Source: CAZMVY01 sp964653435
GTDB taxonomy: Bacteria; Planctomycetota; Phycisphaerae; UBA1845; PWPN01
Direction of reading: 5' to 3'
Assembly: GCA_964653435.1 (NCBI GenBank)
Contig: CAZZFA010000013.1
Location: 8,800 to 72,799 of the forward strand
Length of the DNA: 64,000 bases
Positions 15,861 through 24,282 of this stretch are shown here, one piece after another. The notes below the pieces were generated by a model that was not told where the DNA came from, made no database searches, and saw only the letters and a list, made by a program, of their open reading frames with translations. The number at the start of each line of letters is the position of its first letter. Positions within the stretch are counted from its first letter, which is position 1. Position numbers and translations under genes: made by a program.

Positions 15861-16184
15861 TCAATGCTCGTGCTCGTGTTTGGCGCAGTGCGGGCAGAGG
15901 AACCGTGTCTTGCGGGATCGCCCCGACGTCGGCGCCAATTCCGCGGGGAATTCATAGCCGCAGCAGCGGCACTTGCGCGGGTTGGTCTCCGCGACGCGGC
16001 GAGTCCACCATCCCGCGACGAGGCTGGGAAGTACGCCGCGGCCCTGACAGAGCGGACAGACATCGTAGAATCGCTTCAGGACGGCTTCGCGGATGAAGGA
16101 CGATTTGTCCGGCAGCCGACTGAGCATCTCGGCGAGGTGGGCATCCACGCGAAACGATACGACGACCTGTTTGTCTGTTGCCAT
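15861..16184 (-). CDS. Ribbon-helix-helix protein with zinc-ribbon C-terminus
   Basis: The 107 residues start with a ribbon-helix-helix-like unit (QVVVSFRVDAHLAEMLSRLP, then KSSFIREAVLKRF). Three CXXC pairs follow (CPLC, CRCC, CPHC), with a His-rich end (KHEHEH). The first part should bind DNA as a dimer; the second should bind zinc or another metal. This suggests a metal-responsive repressor, which is an inference, since no known family with exactly this layout comes to mind. A Shine-Dalgarno GGGAG lies 8 bases before the ATG. It is divergent from the small membrane protein at 16279. Confidence 0.7.
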   Translation of the reverse strand: MATDKQVVVSFRVDAHLAEMLSRLPDKSSFIREAVLKRFYDVCPLCQGRGVLPSLVAGWWTRRVAETNPRKCRCCGYEFPAELAPTSGRSRKTRFLCPHCAKHEHEH

Positions 16185-16278
16185 GAAGAGTCTCCCTCGG
16201 GCGGCCGTCGCTGCGGCTGCCGCGATCCGGTATTATGGAAGGCGACGGCGGGTCGGACAAGCGGGACGCGAGCCGATC

Positions 16279-16557
16279 ATGTGGAAAGACCTGGACCTCT
16301 TTGCCTGTTACCGGTGGTTGCTGGCGATCGTATGCACGATCTACACGATCGTGCGCCTCGCGCAGACGGCCTACGGGTGGTTTGTGTATTTCTGGTCCCC
16401 GGCGCCCCGGATGGGGGTCCTCCGTCGCTACGCTGTCGTGCAGATATTGCGGATTCGCATACGGCGGTTTACGTTGGATCTGGTGCAGATTGCGGGCCTG
16501 ACGGCGGCCCTGTTCGCCCTGCTGTGGCTGCATCGCCGTCTGGGCTACGTGAGTTAG
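16279..16557 (+). CDS. Small two-helix membrane protein
   Basis: No family is recognised. The 92-residue protein has two membrane helices (WLLAIVCTIYTIVRLAQTAYG at about 11-31 and LVQIAGLTAALFALLWLH near 66-83) joined by a basic loop (LRRYAVVQILRIRIRRF). The start at ATG 16279 gives a compact protein beginning MWKDLDLF; the longer frame upstream has no coding character. It ends 4 bp before the SAP-like gene, so co-transcription is likely. Confidence 0.6.
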   Translation: MWKDLDLFACYRWLLAIVCTIYTIVRLAQTAYGWFVYFWSPAPRMGVLRRYAVVQILRIRIRRFTLDLVQIAGLTAALFALLWLHRRLGYVS

Positions 16558-16561
16558 CGGC

Positions 16562-17416
16562 ATGAGCCATCCGGAGAAGACGTCATCCCCCGCCTTGTCG
16601 GATCTTCCGAACGACGAGCTGCGCGAGTACGGCGGAAAGCTCGGGCTGAATCTGCGCCCCGACATGGCGGCCGGCGAGATGCTTCGCCTGATCCGCGCGC
16701 GTCAGGAACTGCTTATCGAGCTGGACCGGCAGGCGCTGCTGGATATCTGCGTCTGGGCGCGCCGTCCGGTGCGGCAGTCGGCCAGCAAGGAGGAGCTCGC
16801 GCGGGAGATCGCGGGGATCACGCGGATGCATTTCGACGGGTTATCGCACCGGGGTCTCGTCGCGCTGGCCAGGCTCCGCGGCGTACCGGCGCGCGACGAG
16901 GACGACGACGCGACGGTAATTCGCCGGATGAAGGATGCAGAGTCGCTCCTGCAGAAGCTGCGGCGAAAACGCCGGGCCCTGGTCGGTTCGCTGCTGGAGA
17001 AGATGATCGGCGGCGGGGGGGGCGCGGCGGAGGGCGAGTACCGTTTCCTGCCGGAGGAGGCGGGCGGGGCCGCCTTCCGGGAGCAGATCGAGGAAGCGGG
17101 GGTGGTCGGCGGGATCGCCCGGCGCATCCGCGGCGTCGCGGACGACTACGTGCGCGAGAAGCTCGATGAGATCGAGGCGCGGATCGACCGCAAGCTCGAC
17201 GAGATCGATCACCGGCTCGCGGACTGGCGGGACCAGGAGATTGCAAACCGTCTCAAGATCATCAAGATCACTCTGATCGCGTCGATTCTTGTCGCGGCCC
17301 TGAGTTTGGGTTATAGTGCGTTGCGATCGAGGATCGTGAAGCCGGCCGCGCCGACGCCGGCCGCCCAGCCGCTCCACGGGGAGCGCGGCGCGGCGTCCCC
17401 GGGGGCTTCGCAGTAG
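16562..17416 (+). CDS. SAP-like helical protein with coiled coil and C-terminal membrane helix
   Basis: The 284 residues begin with about three short helical repeats resembling SAP/HeH modules (DLPNDELREYGGKLGL; LDICVWARRPVRQ; LVALARLRGVPA), followed by a basic helix (LLQKLRRKRRALVGSLL) and a heptad-like stretch (YVREKLDEIEARIDRKLDEI). One membrane helix comes near the end (IKITLIASILVAALSLGYSAL). SAP-type repeats can bind DNA or fold other helical segments; which applies here cannot be told. It is tightly linked to the small membrane protein before it and the Clp N-domain protein 32 bp after. Confidence 0.65.
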   Translation: MSHPEKTSSPALSDLPNDELREYGGKLGLNLRPDMAAGEMLRLIRARQELLIELDRQALLDICVWARRPVRQSASKEELAREIAGITRMHFDGLSHRGLVALARLRGVPARDEDDDATVIRRMKDAESLLQKLRRKRRALVGSLLEKMIGGGGGAAEGEYRFLPEEAGGAAFREQIEEAGVVGGIARRIRGVADDYVREKLDEIEARIDRKLDEIDHRLADWRDQEIANRLKIIKITLIASILVAALSLGYSALRSRIVKPAAPTPAAQPLHGERGAASPGASQ

Positions 17417-17448
17417 GTTGTGTCGAGTTCAGGGGGAGTCTTCCCGTC

Positions 17449-17892
17449 ATGTACGAACATCTCAGCCCCCGCGTGGAGAAGGTGATCAAGCTGGCCAATC
17501 GCATTGCGCACGAGTACGGCCAGGAATACGTGGGCACCGAGCACGTCCTCCTCGCGATCGTCGAGGAGGGCACGGGCAAAGGCGTCGAAGTGCTGGCGCG
17601 GCACGCGATCGACGCGCCGAAGGTCAAGGCGGAGGTCGATCGGCTGATCGAGAAGAGCATGGAGGATACGTGGGTGTTCGGCCGGCTGCCGGGCACGCCG
17701 CACTTCCGCAACGTCGTCGCCCGGGCGATTGAGGAGGCGCGTGACCTCGGCTCGAAGGAGGTCTGCACGGAGCATCTTCTTCTCGGCCTCCTGCGGGAAA
17801 AGGGGAGCGTTGCCTATAACGCCCTGATCAACCTGGGGCTGAATCTCGCCGACGCACGCCGGGAGATCGCCGACCTCGATTCGTCCGACTAA
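17449..17892 (+). CDS. Stand-alone Clp N-terminal domain protein
   Basis: The 147 residues are one complete Clp N domain with two pseudo-repeats: LSPRVEKVIKLANRIAHEYG ... VGTEHVLLAIVEE, and FRNVVARAIEEARDLGSKEV ... TEHLLLGLLRE. In ClpC/ClpA this domain binds adaptors and substrates; here no AAA+ module follows. Such single-domain proteins may act as adaptors or competitors for the Clp chaperone, which is an inference. The stop codon overlaps the end of the convergent DUF4159 gene by 4 bp, so the two genes share their 3' ends. Confidence 0.9.
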   Translation: MYEHLSPRVEKVIKLANRIAHEYGQEYVGTEHVLLAIVEEGTGKGVEVLARHAIDAPKVKAEVDRLIEKSMEDTWVFGRLPGTPHFRNVVARAIEEARDLGSKEVCTEHLLLGLLREKGSVAYNALINLGLNLADARREIADLDSSD

Positions 17893-20132
17893 TACGACAG
17901 CGCGTACAGGACGATGTTCGCGGCGATTTTGCGCGCATCGTCGGGCTCCAGGCCCCGGCAGCCGTAGCAGAAGTGTCCGTCCAGCGGGCAGCCGATGCTG
18001 TAGGGGCTGTACACGAGGACCGTGCGGCCCCCGATCGTGACGCCCTCCAGCACCGGCGTGCAGAGGTTCGGCTGCTCGGCCAGGACGGCCGGGCGATACT
18101 GCACGCGATCGAGCCGGAATCCGAGTTCTCCGGAGAGGATGGAATGCGCGGGCGGCAGCGGTTCGAGCCTGCCGTCGGGGAACAGTTCGGCGACCATTCG
18201 GCGGAAGGATGCGTCGAAGGCCTTGCGCCCGCAGCAGGCATCGGCGAAGAGGAATCCGCCGCGCTCGAGGTGGCGCCGGAGGGCCTGGATCTCATCCGCC
18301 GTGAGCCGGAAGGGGAAGTGGCCCGTCATGAAGATAATCGGATGCTGTCGAAGGGCCTCGTCCGTGGCGCGGAGCGGTATCGCCTGCGGCACGATATCCA
18401 CGTCCGCCTGGTCGTGCAGGAACCGCGCGAGGTTGGGCAGGGCCTTCGGATCGGGGCGCCAGTCGCCGTCGTGCATGAGCTGGCCGATGTAGAGTGCCGA
18501 AGGCGGCAGCGGCGTGTTGTCGGCTTCCGTGCGGACGACATGGACGACATCGAGCTTGTCGCGGAGCTTTTGCCGCCCGACGAAGTAGGCGGCGATGTTC
18601 GTCCCGAGTGCGAAGGCGCGTGCGCTGAGCGTCGGGACATCCGCCTGCTCCCAGAGGCAGGACACGTCGCGGGGCAGGAAGATCACGCTCGTGCGGCAGG
18701 CGGCATCGATGCCGAGCACCTCGACATCCCCGGCGATCTCGGAGTACGCATGAAAGATCGGATGGTCCCGGCCGAGCCGCCGCAGCGGGGTGTCGGGGAA
18801 GGCCTGCGCGGCGAACTTCTCGAAGCCCGCGCGGAACTCCGGGCGGCTGCAGCAGGCTTCCGCCAGGATGGCGCCGCCCTGGCGGACGAACTCGGCGAAC
18901 TTCTCCGTCTGCTCCGGGGAAAACGTCGGGAACGTGTGCCCGTTGAAATACAGGATCGGTGCGGTGAGCCATTCTTCGAGCGGCGCATCGAGATCGACTA
19001 CCTGCCAGCTCACCGGCTCGCCGAGTTTGTCTCCGATGGCGGCAATGAGATTGCTGATGTCGTTGCGGTCCTGATTCCAGCGATCGTCCGCGGACCAGCG
19101 AAGCTTGTTGACAAGCAGGGCCCGGTGACCCTTGCCCAGAAACAGAATCGCGAAGGACGTGTCCACCACGTCGTTCATCTCGCGCCAACTGCCGTTCTCA
19201 TGCTGACGCCGGACGAGCTCCGCCGCGCCCTCGCGGTACCAGTCATGCCGGCCCAGGAACCGCAGGCCCGAGATCATCCCGACGCGTTCGAGGCCGTACA
19301 GGTAGTAATAGTAGTAGTTTCCGCGGGGCGGGTTCTCCGTCGCGTCGAAGTGAGCAGCCAGCCACGCGACGCCCCGCAGCACGGCCCGGTTGTCCGAGTA
19401 CCTGCCGCAGTCCGGCGCCCGGCCGCCGGTGGTGTAACCGTGTTCGTGGCCGACGCGGAGTCTGTTGCCGACGATGTACAGGCTCGCGACGCCGGCCGCC
19501 GTCATGCTGCCGGTCGTCAGCGGGCCGCGCCCTTCGTACGCCCACCCGCCATCGTTCCGCTGTGTCTGGACCCAATCGCTCTCGGCCCGGCGCCAGACGG
19601 TCTCCGGCACCCGCACGCCCGCGCGGGCGGCCTCGTGCAGGCCCAGGAGGGCGAATTGCGAGTTGGAGTGATCCGTCCGCGTGAGGTTGATTTCGTAGCC
19701 CCACCCGCCATCCTGACGCTGGGCGTCGATGAGCCAGTTCGCTGCCGCCTGGATGTCGGCGCGGTATCGCACCGGGTCCACGGCGGCGAGGGCCTGGGCC
19801 TTCAGAGCGACGACGTATGTCCACTGGTTGGGGACGCGGCGGAGGAAATCGGCGGCGCGCGTGATGGCGGGATCGTTGGCCGGTACGCCCGCGTTGCGCA
19901 TCGCCAGGATCGCCATCGCGGTCGTTCCCCCGGGCAGGTGCATCTCGCGCCAGCTTCCGTCTGCCCGCTGGGTCGAACGCAGGAAATCGAGACCCGCACG
20001 AATGGCCAGTCTGACCTGCTCGCCGCTGACATCCGGCTCAGCCGCGTACGCCGCCGGTCCACAGCAGATGGCCGCGACGGCAGGCAGGCAGAGGCAGATG
20101 CGGAAAGTGCCGTCGCAACGATTACGCGTCAT
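17889..20132 (-). CDS. Exported squalene-cyclase-like repeat protein with two DUF4159 domains
   Basis: The 747-residue protein has a signal peptide (LPAVAAICCGPAAYAAE). An alpha/alpha-barrel region of about 30-350 shows prenyltransferase/squalene-oxidase repeats (GLDFLRSTQRADGSWRE; DAQRQDGGWGYE; RNDGGWAYEG). Two copies of a flavodoxin-like DUF4159 fold follow (PILYFNGHTFPTFSPEQ ... GGAILAEACC; PIIFMTGHFPFRLTADE ... GGFLFADACC). Both copies keep the Asp/Glu-Ala-Cys-Cys element. A hydrolase-like or binding role in the periplasm is a guess; terpene cyclase activity is unlikely because the acidic DXDD motif is not seen. It overlaps the upstream DUF763 gene by 11 bp. Confidence 0.8.
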   Translation of the reverse strand: MTRNRCDGTFRICLCLPAVAAICCGPAAYAAEPDVSGEQVRLAIRAGLDFLRSTQRADGSWREMHLPGGTTAMAILAMRNAGVPANDPAITRAADFLRRVPNQWTYVVALKAQALAAVDPVRYRADIQAAANWLIDAQRQDGGWGYEINLTRTDHSNSQFALLGLHEAARAGVRVPETVWRRAESDWVQTQRNDGGWAYEGRGPLTTGSMTAAGVASLYIVGNRLRVGHEHGYTTGGRAPDCGRYSDNRAVLRGVAWLAAHFDATENPPRGNYYYYYLYGLERVGMISGLRFLGRHDWYREGAAELVRRQHENGSWREMNDVVDTSFAILFLGKGHRALLVNKLRWSADDRWNQDRNDISNLIAAIGDKLGEPVSWQVVDLDAPLEEWLTAPILYFNGHTFPTFSPEQTEKFAEFVRQGGAILAEACCSRPEFRAGFEKFAAQAFPDTPLRRLGRDHPIFHAYSEIAGDVEVLGIDAACRTSVIFLPRDVSCLWEQADVPTLSARAFALGTNIAAYFVGRQKLRDKLDVVHVVRTEADNTPLPPSALYIGQLMHDGDWRPDPKALPNLARFLHDQADVDIVPQAIPLRATDEALRQHPIIFMTGHFPFRLTADEIQALRRHLERGGFLFADACCGRKAFDASFRRMVAELFPDGRLEPLPPAHSILSGELGFRLDRVQYRPAVLAEQPNLCTPVLEGVTIGGRTVLVYSPYSIGCPLDGHFCYGCRGLEPDDARKIAANIVLYALSY

Positions 20133-21390
20133 CGACGCTCTCCGTGAGACCCCGGCTCGCGCGGGTGAGCATTATACCGGTCGGGGGTTGGGGCATGGGC
20201 TTTGGGGGTAAGGCGCCGGCTTGCGCCTGTGTAATCATGCTGGCGGAAATGGTCCCCCCAACGGCCGTGCGCCCGCCCGGCGCCGCGGAATGTGGCCGAG
20301 GCGGCTGCGCTCCCACGATGGCCGCGAGCCGCCGAAGCGACTGATCCTTGTCGTTCGGCGAGATCTTTGCCCGTCGCACGGCCGCCTCGAGAATCGCGAT
20401 ATTCCGATCGTACGTCTCGCGATCGACAGGGAACGGGTGGCCGTCCTTCCCGCCATGGGCGTAGCTGAACGTGGCCGGGTCGCGCCGGCATTGCCGGGCG
20501 TCGTAGATCAGTTCGGCGATCAGCGCAAGGCTTCGGATCGTTCGCGGACCGACGCCTTGCAGGCCGAGCAACCGCTCGAAGTCGGCGGGGCTGTGCTCGT
20601 GGAGCACACGAAGGATGCGGGAGAGGCGTTTCGGATCGATATCGACGGTTCTGACCGGATGATGAGCCGGCAGGAAGAGCGACGGGCCGGCCTGGACTTC
20701 ACGCAGGATGCGCTCGGGGTCAAGGGCCGCCACCTGTACGCTCGCCCGTCGCGAGGCCTCCGCTTCGCGCGCCACCATGTTCAGGAAGCAGAGTTGCTCG
20801 CCCGGCGCGGCCTCGGAGTCGATGCCGTGATGCGGTTCGCACACGAAGTCCAGATCGCCGCGGCTGAGCCAGTGGTAGCGACGGGCGTAACCCGTCGCGC
20901 CGTTCATCCCCTGCTGGACCACGCACCAGCTTGAATCGTCGGCGAAGAAGAAGGTGTGGGCGTAGATGTCGTAGCCATCCTGGACGGCGGCGCTGTCCAC
21001 CTTGGCCGCCATCCTGGAGGCGTAGATGAGCCGATCGCCGGGCAGCGACCGTCGCTCGCTTATCGCCGCGATTTCGTCGGGGGTCTTGCGTGAGACCGCG
21101 CCCTTGCCGCCGGCTACATGGATGCCCAGGTCGCCCCCGCGCGTCCGGTATGCTTCCTTCATGGCACCGCAGGTGACGGTAGTGAGGCCGCTGGAGTGCC
21201 AGTCGAAACCGAGCACGCACCCGAAAGCCTGAAACCACGCCGGGTCGGCCAGCCGTGCGAGCATCTCGGCGGGGCCGTACTCGCCGACGATCGTCTGCGT
21301 GATCGCCCCGGCGAGCCGGTGCATGCGCCGGAAGAGCCATGCGGGGGCCTGTCCGGTGTGGAGAGGCAGATGAGCAACGCTTCGCTTCAT
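20122..21390 (-). CDS. DUF763 domain protein
   Basis: This 422-residue protein matches the DUF763 family, whose start is typically a basic residue followed by DLPLHGG; here KRSVAHLPLHTGQAPAWLF. Family-like blocks include GFDWHSSGLTTVTCGAMKEAY, HVAGGKG and WCVVQQGMN. A helix-hairpin-helix-like segment (LLGLQGVGPRTIRSLALIAEL) points to nucleic-acid binding, and a DNA-repair role has been suggested only by context in the literature I recall. The start at 21390 has AAGG seven bases upstream. The last about 60 residues (Pro/Ala-rich) are an extension. It is co-transcribed with the DUF4159 gene. Confidence 0.8.
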   Translation of the reverse strand: MKRSVAHLPLHTGQAPAWLFRRMHRLAGAITQTIVGEYGPAEMLARLADPAWFQAFGCVLGFDWHSSGLTTVTCGAMKEAYRTRGGDLGIHVAGGKGAVSRKTPDEIAAISERRSLPGDRLIYASRMAAKVDSAAVQDGYDIYAHTFFFADDSSWCVVQQGMNGATGYARRYHWLSRGDLDFVCEPHHGIDSEAAPGEQLCFLNMVAREAEASRRASVQVAALDPERILREVQAGPSLFLPAHHPVRTVDIDPKRLSRILRVLHEHSPADFERLLGLQGVGPRTIRSLALIAELIYDARQCRRDPATFSYAHGGKDGHPFPVDRETYDRNIAILEAAVRRAKISPNDKDQSLRRLAAIVGAQPPRPHSAAPGGRTAVGGTISASMITQAQAGALPPKPMPQPPTGIMLTRASRGLTESVDDA

Positions 21391-21466
21391 GCGTGCCTTC
21401 GGTTTTCCCCGGTCGGCGCAGCGGCCGACGGTGCGCCCTACCATACCCGATCGTGTTGCGTCTTCA

Positions 21467-23074
21467 ATGAGGGCATCCGACGCCCTTGCTCGTACGTCGC
21501 AGGCGGATTACGTTGACGCAGTGTTCGCCCGGTTGCTCGGCACGGTGTTGTTCCTGCTGCACGCGGCGGCCGTCGTCGCCTCGCTGGCCGGTCCCGTGCT
21601 CGTCCTGTTGAGCACCTTTCATGAGGGCCCGCGCATTACGGTCGCCCCCTGGCGGCATGTCTTCGGCGATCTGTCCCGGTGGGGTACGCTGCTCGGCAAC
21701 ACCGGTGCTGTCGTGGGAATTGCCGTGCCCGTCTGCATGGCGGCCGGTATCGTTCTGGGCGTGACCCTGTTTCGGACGGACATCGCCTGTCGTCGGGTCT
21801 GGATCGCCGTCATGCTCTTTACGGCGACGATTCCTTTGTATGTCGTCAGCGCCTCGATCATCGCGATGGCCGGGCTGGAACGCTGGCTGGGTTCCCGGCT
21901 GATGGTTGCCTTGATTCACGCGGCGGCCTATGTGCCGATCGTCAGCCTCATCATCGGCATGGCGGTGCGGTCGGTACGCGCGGACCTGGAGGAGGCGGCG
22001 CTTGCAGAGGGGGCCGCCCCGGTGCGGACGCTGTGCCATGTTACGCTGCCGATGGCCGCCGGCGGACTGGTGGCGTCGCTGGTGCTGGTGGTCCTCTGGA
22101 TCACGACGGACTACTCGGTTTCCGATGTCCTGCTCGTTCGCACCTTCGCCGAGGAAGTCTATACGCAATACCAGCTTCGCGGGCGGTTTCAGGAGCCGGC
22201 CCTTGTCTGCGTGCCGCAGGTCCTGCTCTTTGCCGCGCTGCTCTGGTCGCTTCGCAGGAGGTTTCTCTCCGGCGAGCCCGTCGAGGGCGACCCTCCGGCC
22301 GGCGGCGCGCCGCATCGGTTCAGGACGGGCCGGTGGCGATGGCCGGCGACGGTTGCGGCCGGTGCCGTTGTTCTGGCGCTGGCACTCGGCCCCGCCGTGT
22401 TTCTGGGCTGCCGGCTGTCCCGGACGCATGACGGGATGACGCTCCTGTTGTCGTTCGCCCCGGAGATTCGCACGTCGATTGCGACAGGTCTCGCGGCGGC
22501 GGTCCTGACGGCGGCCCTGGCGGTCGGGCTGGCGTGGTTTCTCGTCTGTCGGCGACGGTGGCGGAGCGTTCTGGCGGCGTACGTCGTGCTCATGCTGGCC
22601 TTCCCCGCGCCGATTCTGGGGATGGGGCTGATCCGGATCTTCAACCGGCCCGGTGTGCCGGGCTGGGTGTACGACTCGCCGCTGATCCTGGTGCTGGCGT
22701 ACACGATCCGGTTTCTGCCCGTCGCGGTCGTGCTGCTGATACCGGCGATTCGGGCGGTGCCCGGAGAATGCGAGCTGGCGGCGAAGGTGGACGGCTGCGG
22801 CACCGTTGGGACCTGGTGGTACCTGATCTGGCCGCTGTGCCTGCCTGCCGCGCTGGTGGCGATGTTCGCGGTGTTCGTTCTGGCGATCGGGGAGCTGCCT
22901 TGCTCTCTGCTTGTCACTCCACCAGGATATGTCACGGTGGGTGCCCGCTTCTTCAGTCTGATTCATTACGGCCTGTACCCTGATGCAGCGGCGTTGTGCA
23001 TGATCTCGATGGCGGCCGTGCTCGTACCGTCGGGCGGGCTTGTCTGGCTTCTCCGCAAGAGATTGCTGAGCTGA
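21467..23074 (+). CDS. ABC transporter permease, iron(III)/FbpB type
   Basis: In 535 residues there are two fused permease halves with about twelve membrane helices. Each half carries an EAA loop that contacts the ATPase: EEAALAEGAAPVRTLCHVTLP and ECELAAKVDGCGTVGTWWYL. The layout matches FbpB/AfuB-type permeases for ferric iron. The start is uncertain: ATG 21467 lacks a clear Shine-Dalgarno sequence, and the frame remains open upstream. The binding protein follows 23 bp after the stop, but no ATP-binding subunit is near. Confidence 0.85.
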   Translation: MRASDALARTSQADYVDAVFARLLGTVLFLLHAAAVVASLAGPVLVLLSTFHEGPRITVAPWRHVFGDLSRWGTLLGNTGAVVGIAVPVCMAAGIVLGVTLFRTDIACRRVWIAVMLFTATIPLYVVSASIIAMAGLERWLGSRLMVALIHAAAYVPIVSLIIGMAVRSVRADLEEAALAEGAAPVRTLCHVTLPMAAGGLVASLVLVVLWITTDYSVSDVLLVRTFAEEVYTQYQLRGRFQEPALVCVPQVLLFAALLWSLRRRFLSGEPVEGDPPAGGAPHRFRTGRWRWPATVAAGAVVLALALGPAVFLGCRLSRTHDGMTLLLSFAPEIRTSIATGLAAAVLTAALAVGLAWFLVCRRRWRSVLAAYVVLMLAFPAPILGMGLIRIFNRPGVPGWVYDSPLILVLAYTIRFLPVAVVLLIPAIRAVPGECELAAKVDGCGTVGTWWYLIWPLCLPAALVAMFAVFVLAIGELPCSLLVTPPGYVTVGARFFSLIHYGLYPDAAALCMISMAAVLVPSGGLVWLLRKRLLS

Positions 23075-23097
23075 GAGGCTTGGCGGGAGATTCTTCC

Positions 23098-24138
23098 ATG
23101 AACGCGGGTTGCCGAAGGCTGATGATTGCGTCGTTCCTGGCTGTCGCGATGACGGCGTGCGATCGTCGCGAGGCCGGTATGGCCCCGCCGAGCCGCGAGG
23201 TGGTGGTGTACACGGCGCTCGATCGGGAGTTTTCGGAGCCGATCCTGAAGGACTTCGAGAAAACGACGGGTATCAGGGTTCTTGCGCAGTACGACGTCGA
23301 ATCCACCAAGACGGTGGGGCTTGCCAACCGCATCCGGGCCGAGGCGTTGCGGCCGCGGTGCGACGTCTTCTGGAACAACGAGATCCTCAATACGCTCATG
23401 CTCAAGAAGGAAGGGCTGCTCGCTCCGTGCCACCCGTCCGAGGCGCGGAATTACGCAGCCCCGTGGAAGGACCCGGAGGGATACTGGTACGGTTTCGCGG
23501 CCCGCGCCCGTGTCATCCTCGCGAATACCCGGCTGGTGCCGGACCAGGCCTTTCCCCGGTCCATCCATGACCTTGCCGATCCCCGGTGGAAGGGCAGGAC
23601 CGGCATCGCCAAGCCGCTCTTCGGTACGACGGCCTCGCATGTGGCGTGTCTCTTCGCCGCGCTGGGTCCGCAGGCGGTCGGAAAGTACCTCGACTCGCTC
23701 AAGGCCAACGACGTACAGGTCCACGGCGGGAACAAGGGCTGTGCCACCGCCGTGGCCGATGGGGCCGCCGCCTTTGCCCTCACCGACACGGACGACGCGA
23801 TCGGCGAGCTGGAGGCCGGCAAGCCGGTCCGGATCGTCTACCCCGACAGCGATTCCGACGGGATCGGCACGCTGTTTCTGCCGAACACGTTATCGGTCAT
23901 CAGGGGCGCACCACACCCGGCCGAGGCTGCGGAGCTGGTGAACTATCTCCTCTCCGCCGCCGTAGAAAGGCGATTGGCGGACGGCCCGTCGGCACAGATT
24001 CCGCTCAACCAGACCGCCGCGCCGAATCCCCGCGTGAAAGGGCCCGGGCAGGTCAAGGCGATGGCGGTGGACTTTGCGGCCGCCGCCGCGGCATTCGAGC
24101 AGGCGAGGCAGGCGGTCGAGTCGCGTTTCCTTCGGTGA
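23098..24138 (+). CDS. Extracellular iron-type solute-binding lipoprotein
   Basis: The 346-residue protein has a lipoprotein signal ending in AVAMTAC at residues 13-19, then a periplasmic binding fold like the FbpA/AfuA group: EVVVYTALDREFSEPILKDF, KTTGIRVLAQYD, RPRCDVFWNNE, and a typical DPRWKGRTGIAKP. The ligand is probably Fe(III) or a small anion complex, an inference from the family. The ATG is preceded by GGGAGA seven bases upstream. It forms an operon with the permease before it. Confidence 0.85.
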   Translation: MNAGCRRLMIASFLAVAMTACDRREAGMAPPSREVVVYTALDREFSEPILKDFEKTTGIRVLAQYDVESTKTVGLANRIRAEALRPRCDVFWNNEILNTLMLKKEGLLAPCHPSEARNYAAPWKDPEGYWYGFAARARVILANTRLVPDQAFPRSIHDLADPRWKGRTGIAKPLFGTTASHVACLFAALGPQAVGKYLDSLKANDVQVHGGNKGCATAVADGAAAFALTDTDDAIGELEAGKPVRIVYPDSDSDGIGTLFLPNTLSVIRGAPHPAEAAELVNYLLSAAVERRLADGPSAQIPLNQTAAPNPRVKGPGQVKAMAVDFAAAAAAFEQARQAVESRFLR

Positions 24139-24282
24139 TTTTCCGGTCGTCTGTTGGCGGTGAGACGGCCGCGCCGGGGCCGATGAGAGCCGTCCGTTCC
24201 GGAATAGGCGCGCGACAGACGGCGACGCGGCTCCTGACGTGGTGCGGGACGTGGTGCGGAGAAGCTGATACAGTTCACGGCA

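Noticed and set aside
17889..20132. Squalene-hopene cyclase
   Set aside because: Only QW-type repeats are seen; the acidic DXDD motif is missing and the rest is DUF4159.
17973..20147. A 724-codon plus-strand frame over DUF4159
   Set aside because: It is a shadow of the minus-strand gene; the real gene has a signal peptide, repeats and a Shine-Dalgarno site.
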